From the NCBI GenBank assembly GCA_035286595.1, contig DATEDA010000094.1:1-8492 (forward strand): a stretch of 8,492 nucleotides of DNA, written 5' to 3'. Each line of letters starts with the position of its first letter. The stretch's first letter is position 1. The DNA comes from DATEDA01 sp035286595 (GTDB taxonomy: Bacteria > Pseudomonadota > Gammaproteobacteria > Burkholderiales > SG8-39). The translations under genes and the position numbers were made by a program. This document shows positions 5,674-8,492 of this stretch, in pieces. The notes beneath the pieces are model-generated. The model was not told where the DNA came from and ran no database searches. It was given only the letters and a program-made list of their open reading frames with translations.

Positions 5674-6120
5674 TCAGCCCTTTTTCGTCTCGCGCACCAT
5701 CTCGACCAGCGCCCGCAGCGCGGCCGTGTACGACCGCCAGCCGAGGCCCTGGACGGTGCCCTTCACCGCCGGGGAGATGATCGAGTGATGCCGCCACTCC
5801 TCGCGCGCCGCGATGTTCGACATGTGCACCTCGACGACCGGGAACGGCATCGCCTTGATCGCGTCGTGCAGGGGAACGCTGTGCTGCGTGAGACCGGCGG
5901 GGTTCAGGAGCGCCCCGTCGGCATCGTCGATGTGCTTCTGCAGCGTGTCGACGAGCACGCCCTCGTGGTTGGACTGGACGATCACGAGCTCCGCCTTGAG
6001 CTCCTTCGCCAGCGCCTCGAGGCGCTGGTTGATCTCGGCGAGCGTCATCGTGCCGTAGATGTGCGGTTCGCGGCGGCCGAAGAGGTTCAGGTTAGGGCCA
6101 TGCAGGATCAGGATTCGCAT
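5674..6120 (-). CDS. aroQ: Type II 3-dehydroquinate dehydratase
   Basis: At 148 residues this is the normal length of the type II enzyme, a dodecamer that interconverts 3-dehydroquinate and 3-dehydroshikimate by anti elimination of water. Motifs: ILHGPNLNLFGRREPHIYG (5-23) with lid Arg17 and catalytic Tyr22, QSNHEG (49-54), LLNPAGLTQHSV (71-82) with Asn73, and VVEVHMSNIAAREEWRHHS (95-113) with catalytic His99 and the Arg106/Arg110 pair. Two usually conserved histidines are altered: the THTS histidine (His81 of the M. tuberculosis enzyme) is Gln79, followed by His80, and the NIHARE/NVHARE histidine is Ala104. Activity is likely but substrate contacts may differ. The gene converges with the dehydroshikimate dehydratase gene, whose enzyme would use its product. 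That placement favours a catabolic role over the biosynthetic one. It follows the unknown-function gene by 39 bp and may share its transcript. Confidence 0.92.
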   Translation of the reverse strand: MRILILHGPNLNLFGRREPHIYGTMTLAEINQRLEALAKELKAELVIVQSNHEGVLVDTLQKHIDDADGALLNPAGLTQHSVPLHDAIKAMPFPVVEVHMSNIAAREEWRHHSIISPAVKGTVQGLGWRSYTAALRALVEMVRETKKG

Positions 6121-6159
6121 CGTCGGGTTCCGGTCGAAGGTCGTCGCTAGCGTACCATC

Positions 6160-6774
6160 TCAGCACTCCGGCTCGCCGGGCGCCGGATGCGGCGACGGCT
6201 CGAAGCCGAACCGCGGCGCCACTTCCGCGGCGCTGATCGAACCGAGCGGCACGCGTCGCTTCCCCAGCACGATCGCGAGCGCGGGACCCTTCCCGGCGGC
6301 GACCGATTCGATCGATTCGTCGTCCACCGGCCGGCCGTCGACCACGGCGATCTTCTCGAGCAGCGCCGGCAGATCGCGGTCGAGCGCGACGCCCGGCCCG
6401 AGGTCGGTCTCGAAGACGACCTGGCCGCCATCGTCGATCCAGGCGCGCTTGATCGACGACGGCGCGGCGCCGGTGTGCGCCTCGATCGACTTCTGGTCGC
6501 CGCTGAGCCGGTAGACGAGCGGGGTGTAGTCGAGCGCGACGAACACCCGCTGCGGACCGTTCTGGAAGAACCACCGCCCCGCCGCGTCGGGCTGGTAGTT
6601 GCGGCCGATGAAATCGACGACCGCCTGATTCGAGATGCGGTCGAACACCGGCTCACCCGCCGCCTCGGCGCGCGACTTCACCAGCCAGTTCCCGCGCCGG
6701 TCGAGCTTCAGCCAGCCGAACACGTCCGGCACGTTCGGCCACTTCTGCATCGCGCGGATGACGATCTCGTCCAT
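6160..6774 (-). CDS. Conserved protein of unknown function, betaproteobacterial type
   Basis: A 204-residue soluble protein beginning MDEIVIRAMQKWPNVPDVFG. It has GWLKLDRRGNWLVK (20-33), then AVVDFIGRNYQPDAAGRWFF and NGPQRVFVALDYTPLVYRL, a pattern I associate with a conserved betaproteobacterial family of unknown function (a DUF; I cannot verify the number). No signal peptide, membrane segment or catalytic motif is evident. The C-terminal part (about 145-190) mentions no known fold, though GKGPALAIVLGKRRVPLGSI looks like a beta hairpin. The ATG at 6774 is chosen over a longer frame to 6909 because the family motif begins there and the extra 45 residues overlap the divergent promoter region. 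No strong ribosome binding site precedes it. It is upstream of the aroQ-like gene on the same strand and probably a housekeeping neighbour rather than part of the pathway. Confidence 0.75.
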   Translation of the reverse strand: MDEIVIRAMQKWPNVPDVFGWLKLDRRGNWLVKSRAEAAGEPVFDRISNQAVVDFIGRNYQPDAAGRWFFQNGPQRVFVALDYTPLVYRLSGDQKSIEAHTGAAPSSIKRAWIDDGGQVVFETDLGPGVALDRDLPALLEKIAVVDGRPVDDESIESVAAGKGPALAIVLGKRRVPLGSISAAEVAPRFGFEPSPHPAPGEPEC

Positions 6775-6803
6775 GGTGTCGAAGCGTAGCTGGGCGCCCC
6801 GGC

Positions 6804-6809
6804 TACAAT
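6804..6809 (+). promoter_or_regulatory. Possible -10 element before the EamA gene
   Basis: TACAAT (5 of 6 matches to TATAAT) lies in a short AT-rich island in the 103-bp divergent gap 6775-6877. No good -35 box is visible 16-18 bp upstream. The following 6810-6828 carries imperfect dyad ends, GTTG and CAAC, which might be an operator but could be chance. Confidence 0.3.
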
Positions 6810-6877
6810 GTTGCACAAATATTACAACCCGCCGCGCCCATGCCCCAGCCCGCGTTTCCGAGCCGCGGCCGATCGCG

Positions 6878-7741
6878 TTGACCGCGACCGCGCTCGCGCT
6901 GGTCCTCACCGCCGCGGCGGCGCACGCGAGCTGGAACTACTTCCTGAAGACCGCGCGCGGCGGCACGGGCTTCATGACGCTCGTCGCGATGGTCGCGTCG
7001 GTGCTGTGGGCGCCGCTCGCCGCCGGCCAGTGGATCCTGCAGGGCTATGTCTTCCAGCCCGTCCACCTCGTGCCGATCCTCGCGAGCGCGGCGATCCACA
7101 CCGCCTACTTCGTGCTGCTCGACCGGGGCTACCGGCACGGCGATCTCTCAGTGGTCTATCCGCTCGCGCGCGCGACTGGTCCGATCCTCACGATCGTCGC
7201 CGCGATCGCTCTTCTCGGCGAGCGGCCGGGGCCGCTCGCGCTCGTCGGCGCGGCGCTCGTCATTCTCGGGGCCTACCTCCTGACCGGGAATCCGCTGCGC
7301 CTGTTCTCGCGCGACCGGCCGCGCGGTGCGGGCTTCGCGCTCCTCACCGGTTGCACGATCGCGCTCTATACCGTGGTCGACAAGATCGCGGTGAGCCACT
7401 ACCTCATCCCGCCGATCGTCTTCGACTGGTGCTGCCTCACCGCGCGGCTGTTCATGCTGTGGCCGATCGCGCTCCGCGAATCGCCGGCGGCCCTCGGTCA
7501 GTCGTGGCGGATCGATCGGCGCGCGATCGTGCTGGTCGCGATCCTCTCGCCGCTCGCCTACATCCTGGTGCTCACGGCGATGGTCTTCACACCGGTGAGC
7601 TACGTCGCGCCGGCGCGCGAGGTGAGCATTCTCTTCGCGGCGCTCCTGGGCATGCACTTCCTGAAGGAGAAGGATCCGGTGCGGCGACTGCTCGCCGCCG
7701 GCGCGATCGTGCTCGGCATCGTCGGGCTCGCGCTGGGCTGA
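6878..7741 (+). CDS. EamA/DMT-superfamily membrane transporter
   Basis: A roughly 287-residue inner-membrane protein of the drug/metabolite transporter superfamily. It has about ten hydrophobic segments in two repeats of the EamA domain. The first repeat includes ATALALVLTAAAAHASWNYF (3-22), a helix at 68-81, GDLSVVYPLARATGPILT (88-105) and 119-136. The second includes GFALLTGCTIALYTVVDKIA (152-171), 214-238, VSYVAPAREVSILFAALLG (240-258) and 270-286. The repeated proline-bearing helices and the loop with Glu115 are typical of the family. No good ATG exists in frame; TTG at 6878 gives the expected length and puts helix 1 at the N-terminus. A 13-codon frame from the ATG at 6840 ends at a TGA overlapping this TTG. 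Substrate is unknown; members export amino acids, nucleobases or small metabolites. It converges with the CoA-transferase gene, 7 bp apart. Confidence 0.85.
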   Translation: MTATALALVLTAAAAHASWNYFLKTARGGTGFMTLVAMVASVLWAPLAAGQWILQGYVFQPVHLVPILASAAIHTAYFVLLDRGYRHGDLSVVYPLARATGPILTIVAAIALLGERPGPLALVGAALVILGAYLLTGNPLRLFSRDRPRGAGFALLTGCTIALYTVVDKIAVSHYLIPPIVFDWCCLTARLFMLWPIALRESPAALGQSWRIDRRAIVLVAILSPLAYILVLTAMVFTPVSYVAPAREVSILFAALLGMHFLKEKDPVRRLLAAGAIVLGIVGLALG

Positions 7742-7748
7742 CGGACGC

Positions 7749-8471
7749 TCAGCCCGCGAGGCCTGCCGCGAACTTCGGATAGGTCTCCGCGATCTCCCCG
7801 CGGATCTTGCCGCGGATCAACTGCAGCATCCGCGGCTCGGGCTCCGGGGTCGTCGGCACCAGCGCCGGCCGATCGAACTCGAACCCGGTGCCGTCGACGA
7901 CCTCCTCGACCGTGTGCCCCGGGTGCACGCTCTCGAGCGCAAACCGCTTGCGCGGCCGGTCGAACCCGAACAGCGCGAGACCCGTCAGCAGCTTCCACGG
8001 CCCGCCCGGCCGGTAGACGCCGGCCGGGCTCGTGCCCGGCGCGCTCACGAAGTCCACCTTCGGCACCAGCACGCGCGGCGTGTGCTCCTCGCGGAACAGG
8101 ATCACCCGCGGCACGAGGAAGTACAGTTGTGCCGATCCATACGAGCCGGGCCAGCGCACTTCGGTCCGCGGGTATTCGCCCGCCCCGACGAGGTTGATGT
8201 TCGCCTCGCCGTCGATCTGTCCGCCGCCGAGGAAGAACGCGTCGACGCGGCCCTGCGCGGCGCGGTCGAAGAGCTCCACTCCACCGTTGGTGAGGTCGCT
8301 GTACTCGCGCGAGCCGAGGATCGTCACGCGCATCTCGCCGCCCGAGAGCTCCCGCGCGAGGAGCGCGCCCGACCCCGGGATCGGCGAGGCGTTGCCGATC
8401 ACGACGTTGCGGCAGCCCGCGAGGAGTCGCGCGATCGTGGCGATGAGCAACTCGGAAGGCGACGCGCTCAC
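7749..8471 (-). CDS. Class I CoA-transferase beta subunit (IpdB-like)
   Basis: A 240-residue protein of the family I CoA-transferase fold. Segments supporting this: NASPIPGSGALLAR (27-40), the strand-loop FFLGGGQIDGEANINLVG (79-96; compare QVDRYGNxN in relatives), GSYGSAQLYFL (109-119) and ALFGFDRPRKRFALESVHPG (166-185), then TVEEVVDGTGFEF (187-199). The last part resembles IpdB, the beta subunit of the steroid ring-opening hydrolase, more than glutaconate or 3-oxoadipate CoA-transferases. The SENG active-site motif of classic beta subunits is not seen; in IpdAB the catalytic Glu is in the alpha subunit. The start is GTG at 8471, which overlaps a TGA in the neighbouring frame (GTGA), as expected after an alpha-subunit gene. 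Substrate cannot be told without the partner. There is no evident link to the shikimate-type genes beyond proximity. Confidence 0.85.
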   Translation of the reverse strand: MSASPSELLIATIARLLAGCRNVVIGNASPIPGSGALLARELSGGEMRVTILGSREYSDLTNGGVELFDRAAQGRVDAFFLGGGQIDGEANINLVGAGEYPRTEVRWPGSYGSAQLYFLVPRVILFREEHTPRVLVPKVDFVSAPGTSPAGVYRPGGPWKLLTGLALFGFDRPRKRFALESVHPGHTVEEVVDGTGFEFDRPALVPTTPEPEPRMLQLIRGKIRGEIAETYPKFAAGLAG

Positions 8472-8492
8472 ACGCTTACGCTGCGGTCGGCT
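8468..8492 (-). CDS. Probable 3' end of the CoA-transferase alpha-subunit gene
   Basis: The last 25 bases on the minus strand read, in the frame ending with the TGA at 8470-8468, Ala-Asp-Arg-Ser-Val-Ser-Val-stop. That stop overlaps the GTG of the beta-subunit gene by 4 bp. Alpha and beta genes of this enzyme class are normally adjacent in this order, so this is probably the alpha subunit's C-terminus. Seven codons are too few to recognise it by sequence. Confidence 0.35.

Noticed and set aside
5669..5690. Possible bidirectional terminator between the convergent genes
   Set aside because: GGCTCAGCC followed by five T bases gives only a 3-bp stem, and the T-run is explained by the Lys-Lys codons at the end of the aroQ-like gene.
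4751..5797. Minus-strand frame opposite the TIM-barrel gene
   Set aside because: His/Asp/Arg-rich antisense shadow that also runs into the aroQ-like gene.

Overview
The window is a dense, high-GC stretch of bacterial chromosome with very short gaps, frequent 4-bp start/stop overlaps and several GTG or TTG starts. The protein families present suggest a Gram-negative proteobacterium, most likely a betaproteobacterium. That is an inference from family resemblance: there is no rRNA or other marker gene. I see no tRNA, rRNA, CRISPR array, insertion sequence or phage gene.

Layout. A lipoprotein gene on the minus strand is cut by the left edge (1-78). A minus-strand run then reads from right to left: a tandem dimeric alpha/beta-barrel (EthD-like) protein (3758-3102), a 138-bp stretch with a tiny ORF or gene remnant (3105-2968), a cupin (2960-2403), a shikimate dehydrogenase-like enzyme (2363-1533) and a GT1-type glycosyltransferase (1474-167). 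Diverging from this run, the plus strand carries a 4-hydroxyphenylpyruvate dioxygenase-like VOC protein (3918-4802). It overlaps by 4 bp a TIM-barrel protein of the 3-dehydroshikimate dehydratase (QuiC1) type (4799-5671). Converging on that pair, 2 bp away, is a type II 3-dehydroquinate dehydratase (6120-5674), followed upstream by a conserved protein of unknown function (6774-6160). An EamA-type transporter (6878-7741) is divergent from the latter. The right end holds the beta subunit of a class I CoA-transferase (8471-7749) and probably the last codons of its alpha-subunit partner.

How the genes may work together. A shikimate/quinate dehydrogenase-like enzyme, a dehydroquinate dehydratase and a dehydroshikimate dehydratase are the three steps that turn quinate or shikimate into protocatechuate. 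Their clustering around one divergent promoter region argues for a catabolic unit rather than aromatic amino acid synthesis. No protocatechuate ring-cleavage genes lie in the window.

The most notable points are these. (1) The two modules that form the single QuiC1 polypeptide of pseudomonads are here separate genes in the opposite order. (2) The VOC partner has lost one of the iron-binding histidines of true HPPD. (3) The dehydrogenase and the dehydratase both have substitutions at positions that normally contact shikimate-type substrates, so the real substrate may be a modified cyclohexane carboxylate. (4) The divergent region has two plausible sigma70 promoters whose -10 boxes overlap inside one 12-bp perfect palindrome, a good candidate operator.
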